NCBI RefSeq assembly: GCF_037975245.1
Contig: NC_092569.1
Coordinates: forward strand, 30,324,668 to 30,388,667
Direction of reading: 5' to 3'
DNA length: 64,000 bases
Origin: Apostichopus japonicus
Taxonomy: Eukaryota; Echinodermata; Holothuroidea; Aspidochirotida; Stichopodidae
Below are positions 1-14,684 of the stretch, piece by piece. Below the pieces are notes generated by a model, which was given only the letters and a program-made list of their open reading frames with translations, did no database searches and had not been told where the DNA came from. How positions within the stretch are numbered: the first letter of the stretch is position 1; each line of letters begins with the position of its first letter. Position numbers and translations under genes: made by a program.

Positions 1-156
1 ATATTGTACTTCAAGGTCATTCAATTCAATACTGTGCAGTTTTTAATTTCATATAAAAAAAAATACCATTTGCAATGTACTTGTGTGCTCCTGGTTGAAT
101 TCATTTAATTAGAAGACAATATAAAATGAATTTCAACCAGTACATACATATGTATG

Positions 157-453
157 TACAGTGTGTACAGTACATACACTGTACTGGGTGTACATGTACA
201 GAGTGCCATGAGTGTCAGAAAACTATGTTTAAACCTAACACTAATATACATACTGTACATATACAATTGGTTGAATTAGAAGACTTTACTATAAAATGAA
301 TTTTAACCAGTACATACATGTATATTTACAGTACATACAATGTAATGGGTGTATATGTACAGTGTGTATAGTGTGTATATTAGTGTTAGGTTTAAACACT
401 CATGGCACTCTGTACTTATACACCCAGTACAGTGTGTGTACTGTACACACTGT
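157..453. repeat. Large imperfect inverted repeat (arms about 100 bp)
   Basis: The left arm (about 157-265) and right arm (about 350-453) are imperfect reverse complements. They share blocks such as GTTTAAACCTAACACTAATA against its complement near 380-396, and the CCCAGTACAGTGT region near 423-435. The loop is about 85 bp. A direct duplication is superimposed: the block ending CCAGTACATACAT occurs near 107-150 and again near 272-319. The arms are rich in TGTACA/GTACAT words. It may be a degenerate foldback element; no coding content was seen. Confidence 0.75.
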
Positions 454-716
454 ACATGCATGTCGTCCCCGTTTTAGCGTAGTAACGAATGTGCAAAAAG
501 TGACTTTTGATTAAACGCGCTCTAAAGATTTCAAACATTTTGACTTTAGTATATCGTAGTTAATAAAGGATCTTTGTACCGAAAGTTGTCAACATATTCA
601 ATATTACAAATAGAACTTTGAGTTCTCATATTTGTTGCTGATCGGAAACTTACTTACAAAGTAGTAGTTTGAGTGAAAACATATTCGTCGTTATATGTCT
701 TTTCACTTAATTTTAG

Positions 717-771
717 ACATTCGTTACACATTCGTCACACATTCGTCACACATTCGTCACACATTCGTCAC
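717..771. repeat. 11-bp tandem repeat, five copies
   Basis: Five adjacent copies of ACATTCGTCAC; the first reads ACATTCGTTAC. This is a simple minisatellite in non-coding sequence. Confidence 0.9.
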
Positions 772-943
772 TATGCTAGAACTAAATAATGAAGTTTCGT
801 CCTGTCACAGACTAGTATTCGTCACTTTAGTGTGTAGTAGCCATAGGGTACACCGTGAATGTTCATTGTCACACGGGGAGAGGTGGTGGGGGGGGGGATT
901 AACATAAGATAAAAAGAAAATAAGAAAATAAAAGGGGTGCTAC

Positions 944-1530
944 AGTGGTCTTATTTTTTGGTATTATTTGGTCTTGTTAAAAAGAACGCCCAAGCTTTAC
1001 TACAATGTATAAAATAGACAAGGAATTTGCACGTGTTACACGCAGGTATCAACATACGTCTTTTAGTTTGTTTTCTTGGGTGGCATGGATGGGGTCGGAT
1101 ATGGTGAGGGGAGGGGTTAAGAGGACAAGGAGAGCCGGCTGATGAAAGGGGTGGTATATGGGTCGTACTAATTTTTAAAAGAACGCCCACGTTTTGTTAC
1201 AATGTATAAAATATACAAGGAATTTGTGTGGGTTATGCGCGGATATAAGTTTTTTAGTATGTTTATCTTGGGTGACATAGATGGCGTCGGATAGGGGGAT
1301 ATTGGGGTAGTGGGTTAGGGAGGGCAAAGAGGGCTGGCTGCTGAAAAGGAGTGGTACATTGGTCTTATTTATCTTAAGAAGAACCCCAAGATGTTCTACA
1401 AGGGATTTGCATGGGTTATCCACATATATCAACATATGTGTCTTAGTATGTCTTTCTTTGTTTGCAGGAAGGGGCTCTGATAGGGTGAGAGGAGAGGTTA
1501 GAGAGGGCAAGGAGTGCCGGTTGCTGACAA
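944..1530. repeat. Three degenerate tandem units of about 200 bp
   Basis: Three consecutive diverged units start near 944, 1146 and 1346. Each has the same order of landmarks: GTGGTCTTAT or similar, AAGAACGCCCA, ACAAGGAATTTG, a TATCAACATA-like word, a G-rich AGGGGAGGGGTTAAG-like block, and GCCGGCTGATGAAA or similar. Length differences come from internal deletions. The minus-strand open frames here are by-products of the repeat. Confidence 0.8.
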
Positions 1531-2040
1531 ATAAATGAAGTTGAAAAACATGGATTTAATTTAGAAATCATGTTGTTCGTGTTAATTTAATGGCGTTGTA
1601 AAATTCAGCTAGGGCTATACTTATGACAACTATACCCTAACATCTTAAAAAAAAAAAACCTCAGTACTGTATCATTGAAAAGAATCTCTGCAGGAATTCG
1701 TAATCACTTATGTAGGTTAATGTATCCATTACGAAATTAATGTACATATCCGAATGCGGCTCAATGGTGTTATGTAATCGTTCTCGACCCCATTCCCCAC
1801 ATCGACTGGATCTACGTCCCAGCTCTGGGCAAAACCTAGGTCTTAACCACACTGTTAATGAAATTGTTTCGGAAGTCAATTTGCATGACATGATTGGACG
1901 GATACTCTTTGGTATAGCGGTGTGGATTCTTAAAAAGCTCAGTAACCATTATATTGGCAGGCGTCGTGCCTTTAATGATGTATCGCAAGTCCTGTATCGT
2001 TGATATGTTATTATTGTTATAATTTAAATAAAATAAAACT
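1531..2040. other. Non-coding gap, nothing recognised
   Basis: This is AT-rich sequence with a short poly-A run near 1647-1658. Short open frames occur on both strands but lack convincing codon structure, splice context or recognisable motifs. Confidence 0.5.
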
Positions 2041-2735
<695 letters not shown>

Positions 2736-2777
2736 ATCGTAATGAGTTGGAAAATTAAGAACAGTGAAAAAACTTCC

Positions 2778-2850
2778 AGCCTCCACCGGGATTCGAACCC
2801 GGGCCTCCCGCTTTGTACGCGGACACCCTAATTAACTAGGCCATGGACGC
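2778..2850 (-). tRNA. tRNA-like sequence (probable SINE head or tRNA pseudogene)
   Basis: On the minus strand, 73 nt fold as a cloverleaf. The 7-bp acceptor stem (GCGTCCA with TGGAGGC) has one G-G mismatch. The anticodon stem TCCGC/GCGGG is fully paired counting one G-U. The T arm is a perfect CCGGG-TTCGAAT-CCCGG, giving a perfect B box GGTTCGAATCC. The 7-nt anticodon loop GTACAAA keeps T33 and reads ACA. That anticodon is not a normal eukaryotic one for Cys, and the D stem is imperfect. It lies between TA microsatellites, so a tRNA-derived SINE or pseudo-tRNA is more likely than a working tRNA. Confidence 0.5.
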
Positions 2851-2879
2851 TGATTGTATGTCCAGAGGTTCGAAACCAT

Positions 2880-2920
<41 letters not shown>

Positions 2921-2935
2921 ATGAAAATGTATATA

Positions 2936-3386
2936 TAGTATGTGGGTGCCATAGAAATCAGGAATCATTACGTATCCACTTTCACGCAATTGTTGATTTC
3001 CTTCAAACTTTTTTTTTTTTTTTTTTGGGGGGGGGGGAGGTTGAGGGTTGGGATGCAAACAAATGGAAGAAAATTGGACAAGATCACTTTTTCATTTTAT
3101 CCATTTATGAGACTCATACAATAATCAATTTGCACACTATTAAACAACAGTAAGCTGGTAAACATTCACAATTTGACATTTGTTTCAATTACTGTTATAT
3201 ATCTTCTCATTCCCTTAAAAATGAATTATATGTCGAATTGCTCTGGTTGGAAGTTTTGTGGCATTTTCTGCTTCTTTCTTGTCTTCAGCTCGTCCTGCTT
3301 TTCGACACTCAAAGATCTGTTTGGATTTTTCCCTACTTTCTAAGTAAAGACTGCACTGTTGGACACTGTGTTATACAGTGTTTTTT
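2936..3386. other. 3' flank of gene A
   Basis: This stretch lies directly downstream of the gene A stop codon on the minus strand and probably includes its 3' UTR. I saw no canonical AATAAA on the minus strand here. A T run followed by a G run (about 3009-3038) is homopolymeric, and the open frames across it are not convincing. Confidence 0.4.
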
Positions 3387-6300
3387 CTACACCGGTCGTA
3401 TTTTCATGTCTGTGTATTGCAGGCTACATCCGTAACTGTCCAAAGTATCACTATCACTATAAGTATACCAGTAGATGTTAGTTCCTTGAGTAGAGCCGTC
3501 GTAGTCCCCGTTGAGGTGAGAATAAGCGCAATAAGCGCAGTTGTCTCTGCCATCGGGGAATAATTCACAATTTATACTCTGCTGACAGTAAGACCGACAT
3601 TCAGAAGCAGAGTAATATCCCCTACAGTGATAATAATAATAGAACCACCAGGCTCCTCGATGTCTCTCTGCACAGTCGTATTTACTCCATCCATCGTTGT
3701 CCCGATCTTTTGTACTGAATTGTTTGTTGTTGCTATAATACAAATCATCATAACCTGCAACAAACGAGAAAGACTAATATAAACCGATCAATGTATGAAC
3801 TTCGAACGAATCAATCATCGGATGCCAGTTAGAGGGCAGTGCGTTTTTTTTTCATACCAAGATTAACACGTCAGTTCCACGTATGTTTTTTTTTTTACGT
3901 GTGTTGAATATTTAGGATACATCAGTAGGTACTTTGTCATTGCAATTACGTTACTATACAATTTAGTTTTTGTTCCGTTTGAAATACAGTGCCACAACAG
4001 GAGCCATATACAGATGGGGAAACTACTTAAAGCAAATGCCGGGGTTTAGTTACTATAGAGTCGCTAATATCGCTCTTATTTTACATTTATTTATCGGCAT
4101 TGATTGGCAATACTATTCATTCATTTTGTTTTAATTCTTATTTCTAAGTCCCCATCTGATTAGTCTCCTAGTCTATCAAAACTCGAGTTATATATATATA
4201 TTGTGTGTGTCGGTATTAAATCGTACAATTCCTTGAATAAAATGATGTGCAATTTAGTTTACATAACCAAATTTTCATTGTCCCTCTTATTCAATCCTGT
4301 GCTTGTACCACACAGGTTAACTTAGGCTTTCTTCGAAGCTGGGCCAGGATGGGTTAATGCGGGGGGGGGGGGGGGAGGGCTGTGTGAGGTAGCTAAATAT
4401 ATCCTTCAAGTTAGGAAAGCAAGGGTATCATTTAAAGATGTAGTCCTGAGTTATCCAAAGGTCCCTGTTCTACTGGGCAGGGAAAGAAGGGTGTTAATTG
4501 CCATCGACTGTTTACCCGATTTTTATATCACGTTGTAATCTTTGTAATCTGTGTCAGAAATACATAGAGCCTGGCTACTTTTAGAATATTACTGTAATAG
4601 TCCTATATATTGTGTATGACGGTCACTCCTCTCATGTTAGGTGCTTGTGACGTGCAAACACGGCAAGGAGACCTATGTTACCAAGGATTAGCGAATCTTA
4701 TCGTCTGCTTCTTATGTCTATTCGCATTGTATACAGTCTTGATAACCTAAGTGCGTTCCAACTGCAGTTCATGCGTTTGAAATTGAATATTGCTGTGAAC
4801 ATTAAAAACATATATCATTGAGATGGGATCAAGACATTAGTTGTTGTAGAATGCACATTCAAGGAGTACTACAAAAATTATTGCTATAGGGGAGCACGTC
4901 ATATGATCCTTCATGGTTGGCATGTTTTTTAGGTCTTCACGCTTCTTCTAATTGACGTAATCGGTCCAGATTTATGTATGAGTCGATGATTAGAATATCA
5001 ACTACTCACCTGTATTTCCTCTACTGTGTGATCCAATTGATAGTCGATACTTGTCTGCCTCGTTATTAATACTAAAAGTTGAATAGACGGCGTAATACGA
5101 TGATGAAGCGGAATCCCTTAGATCAATACGAAGCTTGTACGTTTTCTGGTTGGTCAGAGAGTGGATATATTTGTTACCTAGCCAGTGGTCTTGATTCTTA
5201 TTACCAAAACCGTTCTTGTAGTCCAACCAACCACGATAAAAGTCAACGGAGGCACTCGATCGTCGCTGGAAAACCTATAAAATGAAAACAAAAAAGTAAT
5301 CCAACTGTTTCATCTACTTATCCTTAAGGGCATGCCATTCAAAGCCGTTAAAGGGTTAATAAAGATGAATATAAGTATAGTGTGATAGTGAGATAGTTCG
5401 CAAGAGTATTTTGCTTCTTGATTGGTCAAGTTCAGCTCAACGAGATCTTCAGTGCATCAGTTGGCAAAATGCAAAGTACATTGTGTAAACGGTAACAATT
5501 CAAAAGCCTTGTTTGCATTACTCACCGTCCATCCTCCCCCGTTACTTTCCATCTCACAGTAAACCTGAATGCCGTGTGGCCAACCATTAGGGTAAATGGT
5601 GTAAACTCCATCACTGAGGGTACCGGAAACATAAAGCTCGTAGCAATCTTTTGGGATCAATGTGCACGTCACTCCGTCTCCTTCGTAGCCATCAATACAA
5701 TAACATTTACGAACACCGTTCCTCTCATCACAGGTTGCGTGTTCACTGCACTGGTAACTCTGATCTATAATAAGCTGGTTGTTCCTACAAGTTGATTTTC
5801 GTGTACATCTTGAATTGATGTAATACTTGCCCTCCTAATTGAAGATATTCGGAGAAAAAACAAACAAACTAATAAATAAATTATGTACAGGATTTCAACG
5901 ATGGATGAACAATGCAGACCTCCCCTCGATTGATCTAGGTATGGATATGAACCATCATGAAAATTTTATGAGGTTTATGACTCCGATTTAGGTAGCCTAG
6001 GGATCCGCTATCAAGAACAAAGGTATCCGTCAAATGTTGCATTCAACGGCTTATTGCGACTTTACATTAGGCCTACAATTAGTTGTAACCGCAATACTGT
6101 GGTATGAAGTATCCATGAATTTTGTGTTAGGTTTATAAGGGGTTACACACCCATAAGTCTTATCTTCCTGACTAATGTAATACGTCCCTCGACTGACAGT
6201 TTTGCCTGGGCTGGCGACGGAAGTCGGGTCCATGCCCCTTTCCCAACCGCGATGCGACCGCTACTCGGTTATCTGTAAATGTGATGTGATAATCAACAAC

Positions 6301-9300
6301 TTAAAAAAGTAAAAGGTTTTCTTCTAATTATATGGACTATGAATTAATAGAAAAGCATTAAAACTGTCCTGAAAGAACCGTACTGACCGTTAAAACACTT
6401 TCTTTTTCTACAACGAAGCAGTTACATTGGTTGAGAGGGATGCATTGTTCTTGCTGTCTCAGATAATCACCGACACAAACACATTGCTCTGTTTCTGTGC
6501 GAGAGGTAGCCGAGATGCAAGTATCAGGGTCATCGCAAGTCCTCTCGCAGGTCTCATTGCTAAATATCTCACTAGCTGGACACCATTCAATCTTTGATTC
6601 TAGAAAACAGGAAAGGAGAACAATAGTAACCTGATACAGACACGACGAATATGACATGTGGCAAATAATACTTTTTTGTCATCACTTCAATACGTGGCTG
6701 TCAGAAGGTTAAAGGAAAGCAACACACATTCAGAAGCAGTTCGAATGAATGCAGAAAATTTTAAATTAGGTAGTGGTCTTTCCTTAGTCACATTAATGTT
6801 AATAGTTATTGAACATAACGAGATAAAACCCCATCATTTGTTGTACAACTGGTTTGCAACCAAATAATCATAGCTTCTGTTTCAGAGAATTTCCCTCGAT
6901 GTAAGTATACTGCTTTCTGAAAAAAATGATAATTAACAACAACATCAAATTTCTCTTCTCTTGGTTGCGCTGATGAAACTGGGAGACGTACCTGTTTTCA
7001 GTGTTAGCTTTCTGTTGAACATATGTTAGATACGGTTCCTTGTTCAGAGCCAAGGTTAGTGTTGAGTACAAGGCAGTCTTGTAGTGAGTGCGTAATGACT
7101 CTTAAGCTTTTGGAGGCATTTTAGAAATCTAGTATAGATACTAACCCAAGATGAAGTATATGAACTCGCGCTAAGAGCTTGTACTCGAACTCATATTCAT
7201 ATCATGTTGCACCCGCCACTATATTTATTGTAGCGCCGTTGTACTCGCTGGTGTACTATATGTATACTCGTTCTATAAACTAAGTAAACATATGTGACGT
7301 GCCAAGTTCACTTCCAAAAGATCCATTCGTTCTTAGAATAAAACTTTCAGTTTATGCACGTTTACTTTTGACATTTAAGAAAAAAATTGATATTATTTAG
7401 GCTTTAAATTGAATAGGAATGTAAAAGTCGCTTACCATCTGATATTACGAATGTACCTAAACTTGATATATAATATTTCCCCCATGCATCTGAGATACGA
7501 AAATCGTCGTATGTTACAAAGTAAGTTTCTCTATCAATGTTCTCAAAGTCCATTCTCAGTTGGTACCGTTTTTGATTTGTTAAGTATGCAATTTTCTCAT
7601 TTCCGATCCAAAACTCACTCCCTAGAAAGCCAAATCCATTTCTGAAGTCTTTCCAACTTCTATTAAAATTGACGGAATCCAATCTTCGTCGCTGTAGTAC
7701 CTACAACGAATATCAAAGAAGATAAACGTTAACTGGGACGTTATTAATTATGTATTATTCGTTCCATTCTGCATGCGAATTGTTGATAACAAACATTACA
7801 CAGAAATAAGAACTTATATTCCTAAACTTCAGTTTGAAGTGTGTGGGCTAGAAGTTTACTGTTTTTTGGAAGAAAAACTACACTGTTATTAAATTTCAAA
7901 ATATATAAAACATTGATTTAAACACTAGTTTCGATAACAAATATCATGATTCTATTTCATATTACGATATTATTAAACCGATATATATTACTGTATGCAA
8001 AATTGTAAAAAAGTAAACTTTTACAAAACTATTAAAAGTTGAAAAGGAAACATCAAGTAATCAGCCATACCGTCCATCCACCAGCATCAAGATCATTATC
8101 ACAGTAAGCCTCAAACGGTTCCGGATAACTATCTGGTTTAATAAGATACACTCCAGATGTATTGTGGGTAGAGGAACATGCATTCGATACTTCTCTGCAA
8201 TCTCGTGGATACGCAGGTTGTTGAAAAACGAAGTATGAACAACCTGGATGGAAAGTAGAACAAAGTTAACATTTTATTGCGACTGAAAAATCATTTTAGT
8301 TAAGGAAAATATTGCCTTAGATTCTCAGGCAATTGTAAGAGAACTGGTTTCGTTACAATGCAAATTAAGGTAATGAATCAGTTTAAATACCAATTATTAA
8401 TCAACTACTACATAGAGGAAGATGTCGCGACTACACTTTTATACGTTAATTGTTATTGAATTCTCAGATGTAACTGTTATGAAGTATTAGTTTTATTTAG
8501 TTTCAGCCTGCAATAAAAAATTCAAAGACAAAGTAAATTGAACTTATTTTTCATCACGCTTCCGTAGTTATCGGTCATATTCAAGTGAGATCAAAAGACT
8601 CACGGAAACAGGCAAATCCTATTTGTTTCACGTACCTGAGAAATTATCGATGTAGCACTTACGACGAGAAGAGATTGGAAATATGCGACTCAGAGGAAAT
8701 CAATCTCATCGTAGATGTTCGGAAATTGTGACACGATAAAAAAAAATATATATCTAGAGCGAACACTATAGAGAGCCAATATTTTCATCCATTTAGCTGG
8801 CCAACTTAAGTGTCAACGTTTATAATACATAGCTGATATGACTCACAGAGGTTACTTGTTATAATAAGGTAAGTCGGATGGCATAACTACTACCCCTACC
8901 TGAAGACCGTACCTCGGCAATGACGATAATCTGCGTAATAAAAGAAGGACCATATGAATCTGTTTGATCGGAAGAAAGAACATTTAGGAAAACTGGTCCG
9001 ATTATTTTTTTAGTTTAAGGCAGTGGTTTTTTCCTTTTCTTCTACTAAAATTCATATCTAATCTGCAAGTCAATAAACAGAGAACTGAACGTCATATTAC
9101 AACTTCCATCCAGGAAACATTAGATGAATGGCATTTTTCCGGTGTTACAGCTACCCTGGCACATGATATGTAAGCTAACGTGAAGGAACAAAGGCAATAG
9201 CTGGCTGCTTTCTTAAAGAGCTTTGTTGCTTAATGCAGACATATGTTCTTTGTTCAAGTTATATTCTGACATTAGAACATTTCAGACATGATATGTAACG

Positions 9301-12300
9301 CATCTGTGTTAACAGTCCTTAGCAACCCATAGGGATCCTTAATATCGTCCCAGCTATTCTTGTTGGATTCCGATTACGGTGTCTTGATACTGACACAGCA
9401 AAGGGAAACTCTGATATTTAAAAGGTCTCATTTTACATGTAAGGTAAGTTCTTCGCCACAGACTTGTATATCTTACTAAATAAAAACCTCTATTCCAATT
9501 ATTAAAGCACGAGATTGAGAGGGATGCATATGTAGTACTAAGCTGTAAGGCGTGAAATAGTAAAAATTTAGTCTGCGATCATTTAAAGATAATTTCTGTC
9601 TTGATTGTTTTGTCAGTTTCTTGCGAATTTCACAGCATTAAAAGCTAACATATGATACAATATAGCAGTACATTATGAACTAAAGAATATAAGACAACCT
9701 TGTTAAGCGCTAATTCTACAAATCTACGTAATTTAGAAAAAAAAGTAGAAATTTAACATTAAAGTTCTGTCTTCTATAACATGATAATGATGACAATTGC
9801 AAGAGATAAAGAAATTTATCAGAAAATGGACAAAAGATAATGAGGAAGTTTTCAAAGAAATAAGAAATATTTTCTTTCTCTCAAAAAAGATATTCAATGA
9901 TAACAAATGTATAGTCTCGTATTGTTCTGCTATATATTGTACAAGTATTCGGCTTTAAATATGTTGCAGTTAGAATGATCATTAGCACCATAGACATTTA
10001 CATTTTGTCTTGTTTGGTAAATTCCGAATACTGACATGCCAGAACAGACGAGTATATGGGAGTTAATTTTTCATGAAATTATGATGTTTTCTGTCAAGAC
10101 AAAAATATTGTATAGCATTTCTAGGAGATGAAGTGAACTTAGACAACACACTGTTTAAGCGAAAGGACACGCTTTAGTTCTTTCCTGAAATTTCAACAGT
10201 TCTCTGATTTATTTTTGCCTTCATCAAATGTTTGACTCCTTTAAGCAATGCCTGCACACTGGTCATCTTGTCAATATCGAATTAACACGTTCATCATGTC
10301 AAGAGTTACTTTATCTCGATTTGGAGGAGAATATGTTCAAATCACCTTTAACTTAAGTCATGACAAATAAAATCAATAGAGTCGAAATATTTACGAATGT
10401 CGATATTAGCTTCTCTAGTGGTGCACTGTGTAAATTTCTGTTGCCAACAGAGTATAAAACAAAATGATACCATTTCTACAAATAGATTGACGCGGTCAAA
10501 GGCGATTATTTTGGGATATAGCCAAAGTTTTTTTTTTATTTTTTTTATCGCCGATAACTCTTTTGAGGAAGCAATTACTTAGACTGTGTGAGACGTTATA
10601 CTGTTCTATCTGCATACATCATTGTTTTTATTATCACAGTAAATTGAGTGTCAAAAGTCGTGTTTTTCATGAATATATCGCTCGTTTGAACGATAGCCAC
10701 ATAATATCATATGGAGGAATTTAATTAGGTACCTTCCTAAACATCAGTGAATCGAAAATGTTTATAGCCAATTATTACCATATATGGAGTTGTTAAGTGT
10801 TATGATATACTTTCTAGTTTTTGAAACATGTGCTAGTAAAGCGACATTTAGATGCAGTGTAACAGATTTGATAAATTTGTTTAATTCGTCACAGTATATC
10901 ATCCATATTTTTTAGGTATTTTCCTTTTGTTTACCGAATAAGTTTACATGTTACTTTAAAACGACAAACGAACGTTAAGGTTAGTACTCCACCGACCAGC
11001 CACATGGTAACATGAAGGGAAGGTGAGAGTCAGGTGGGAGGGTGTGATGACGGTCATCGAAAAGGGTTGGGTGTGGGTGAACGTCGCTGACTACGCCTAT
11101 CATATTTGTATTTAGCATATGTATAAAACCTTTCATTTCTTAATACGATAAACTAGCTTGTTGTATTCCAAAGTTTGAAGAAAAATTATTGCTGATTGTC
11201 ATTAAAATGTTGTTAAACTGGATTATGTAGAAAGTAGGTTGTTCTCGATCAAAATGAAATGAAATTTAGTTGTCGGTGGGAATTGTCTATACGCAATAAT
11301 GTTGTCTCACTTGTTTTTGCATTGATGTTACTGTTACAGATTATATCCCAATTTGAATTTAAGAAAAAAAAGTATGTATGAATGAATTTTCATTTAGTAT
11401 TGAACAGTATAATTATTTAAGGACAAACAAGCAGAATAAAAATAAGGTTGTTTTTAAACATGGTGTTAAACATGGTTTCCGCATTAAAACGTCGCTATGC
11501 AGATACTTTATGTCCTTTAATTTATTTTTTATGATTGGTGAAAATGTACATTTGCTTGTCAAAATATGTCCAGAATATGGCTTATATTTTTAACTATAAC
11601 TATAAAAAAAATGGGGTGAAATTGACTTTTTGACAAGGCATTTATATAGATTTTAAAACAATTTTTCTTTGTATTACTTGTAGTTTGACTTTATTTCAAA
11701 CTTACTAAAAATGGTCTTGTTAGGAATTTTATATTTTGTCTGATTTTACACAAAGAGGCTAACTATTATTCGCTTTTATCCACATTTAGCCTTCACATTG
11801 ATCCGTTTTAATGTTTGGTTTTGAAATTTAAAGGGTATAAACGAGAGATCCAACACTAGCTAACATCTAAATTGTTATAATTGTATTGATTCGAAGGATT
11901 GGAAGAAATTATTCAAAATGTACAAAAATGGCAACATGTAAGATCTTATAAAAGAAACATAAGTTATAAAACAACTTATACGTATAAGAAACGTCTATGT
12001 CATTTGAAATCGACTTTCAATTTTTTTTATCTTCCAGTTTATTTCATTGAATATCATGTTCGTGTCACAGTAGTTATATTTTTCAATAATGCTTTTACAT
12101 TACTACTAGTTGTTATTATCATCGCCAAAATTGTTACTGCTTACTAGACTAACGTTTTAGAACATTTTAAAATAGCGCGACACGTGAATTAGAGATAGAT
12201 AGTTAAACATGTTGCACACATTTGACAAACAATACTTTATAGGTATTCATTTTAACTCATAAGAATTAAAACATACATATAAATAGACAATGATCATATG

Positions 12301-14684
12301 CGTCATTTGAAAAAGAAAACATATCTTTGGTTGGTTTTAAAATGATTTATTGAATGAATGTAATATGAGAACCTTTTTTTAAAATATAAATCTTCGGTTT
12401 GGTAACGATATATCATAAATTCAGATTTAAGTTTTCCGTTCAAATGTATTTTCGTCCTTTTGGTTCCCCCTTACATTGGTATTGTAATACGACATAAATC
12501 TGAGTTGCTATCACGCAGTTACTTTTGGTTAAGTTATATTACTTATCTTTATGACTCAATTATAGAAGAAATACATATTCTCTCTAGTTTGAAATCTATC
12601 TAATTTAACTGTCACTTCAAAAAGCAGGCGATATAATTTTTTTTTTTTAAACTTTATCATCTCTAATACACTAGATGGACATGTCTTAAAGTTTTTCTAC
12701 TCGTATATCCAGTATCTTTGCGAATGTGCGGTTATACGGTTTTATTGATCAATATCAAATAGTATCTAAATTATATTTACTGGAAGTGACTAACAATATA
12801 GATGAAAAAAGAAACACGGAATCAGGAAAACACCGTTGGCTAGACACTAAAATCGCCAAAGACATCTCTTATGATCGCATACCATTCTTTCGTGAAAGCA
12901 ATTTAAAGTCATATAGTTGTGTCTGAAAATTGACGTAGCACTCACCAAAATGGTAATTGTCAATGTTTTGGCTTTGTAGCATTCTATTTTTTCTTTGCTA
13001 ATTTTACTGCGATAAACTAGAGTAACCTAAGTTTATGATATTCAGCAAAGATCCCGTTCATAAATTTATATTTATATCACCTTGTTAAATTTCTTTAAAT
13101 TAGTTTAAATCAGATTGACATGTTTACCAGTTAGTTTAATGTTTATCAACCTTGTTCCTTGAATATGTGTTTAAAAAGAATAATCATATAACATATAACA
13201 AATATCGTTATTGTTTGTTGCAGACTGTTTTCCAAACATAGCTACATAAATAATGATATCTAAACAATTGATATCTATTAGCATGTGAAGGATGTTACCA
13301 ATCCGGCACTCTTTATTCATTTTCGAGCTGCAAAATTTCGCGTTTAGTTGATAGTTTGCTGCAGCAATATCACCAAACTTAAATTGAAAATTTCTTTAAA
13401 TGTGACTACAAAGTATGGACCCTTCCCCCTTTTTTAAAGTTAAGATATCTTACTAAAAGAATGTACCATATCATTATATTTGTGTTCACAGTAGCTTTCA
13501 AACTGTTTACTATTTGAAATATAACTTAATTATCTTTGTACTGGTATTTTGACATATAAATGTTGTTTTTGTTTTTAGATTAGCCAACGCCAATGTTGCT
13601 TTAAAATTTTCATACCGATAACTTGAAAAAGGACAATCAATAACAAAACTGTTCGGAAATAATATCAAAATAACAGAGCCGACAAGGGAAGTTGCCTTTG
13701 TACAGATTATACTCAAGTTATACGTATGCATATGTTCAGTTGATGTAAAAATAGCAAAGGCTTTATAAAACATCTGTTCAACTTTAGACTGCATAGGAGA
13801 ACATTGTATACATTTACCCATACAAAGAGTATAGCTCTGTTTCGATAGGAGAATCGCATGATTGAATTTTAAACAAGAAGAATTATTTGAAATTTATGAA
13901 TCTTGAAATAACTGAATGTTACAGTTAGCATTTAGTTATTATACTAGAAGAGAGAACTAGGCTTATGGAGCATGAATTTGAACTAAAATAAGAAAAACAT
14001 GTGAATTAAAGCTCAAAAGCTCAATAATTTATAAGATGTAATGAAGGGTTGTTATAACGAGTTGGTATGTATCGGTTAAACAGTGTGGTTGGATATTTGA
14101 GGGAAACATTGTGCGCTGACGTTATGTACATGATATTGGAAAGCTGTATTCTCGAAATATAGTATATTATAATAATATAGTATAAAAGTATATTTATTCC
14201 TGGCCACGTCACAAAACGTTATTGATTAAAAATTGGTGCGTAACAAAAAACGTTTGAGATGTATAATTGGCTTTTATTCTTAGTATTGTACATGGAAGCA
14301 AGTTTTAAAGAAAAAAGTTTGTAGGCATAAAGGATTCAATGAGAACGTTTTGTTCTAAGGCGAAACACAGTCCTTTCGCGAAGTTTAAAATACTCAGTAT
14401 TTAAATTGGACGCTTTCTTACTGAATGTTATTAAGTATTTTAATCCGTGTTTACGTACTTCTTGTGAGATGCTAACACTCAGTTTGTCTTAACATTTAAC
14501 TTTAACTTTAATAAGATTGGCGAAGCAGAACACTTCGCTTTTAAAACTTGAAACAGTCAGAAGATATTCAATAGAGTAATATATTTTTAAAAACAAATTA
14601 AGAAATGAAAAGACTTACCATTTCTGTTCCAAACGAGTTCCAAATCGTCAAAACAGTTAAACAAACTTTGAAAAAATTCTCCAT
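3387..14684 (-). CDS. Secreted FReD-half / TIL / EGF-like / FReD protein, paralogue A
   Basis: Eight coding exons join in frame (562 aa): 14619-14684, 8900-8930, 8071-8243, 7436-7700, 6388-6599, 5526-5834, 5010-5274, 3387-3754. Residues 1-32 form a signal peptide split over exons 1-2 (starts MENFFKVCLTVLTIW). Exons 3-4 (about 34-178) are only the N-terminal half of a fibrinogen-related domain, with GGWTVLQRRR and FWIGNEKIAYLTNQ. Exon 5 (180-249) is a TIL-type cysteine-rich domain from WCPASEIF to CNCF. Exon 6 has a TILa/EGF-like module (C-A-T-C ... CYCIDGYEGDG, about 278-306). From P310 a complete FReD follows, with GGGWTVFQRR, WLGNKYIHSLTNQ, the calcium motif D457/D459/D461, CAERHRGAWWF, SHLNG and the ending MKIRPV. 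Residues 479-515 are an unusual cysteine-rich insertion. The role is inferred as an extracellular lectin-like, immune or adhesive protein. Exon 2 is only 31 bp and is the least certain. Exon phases match gene B. Confidence 0.86.
8931..14618 (-). other. First intron of gene A, no other feature seen
   Basis: This 5.7-kb AT-rich intron splits the signal peptide of gene A. It has short open frames on both strands, but none shows family motifs or consistent splice flanks. No tandem array or transposon was recognised. Confidence 0.5.

Noticed and set aside
3009-3038. T run followed by a G run as a possible poly-A tail of a retrocopy
   Set aside because: No coding or retroelement sequence adjoins it and no target duplication is visible; similar G runs are common in this window.
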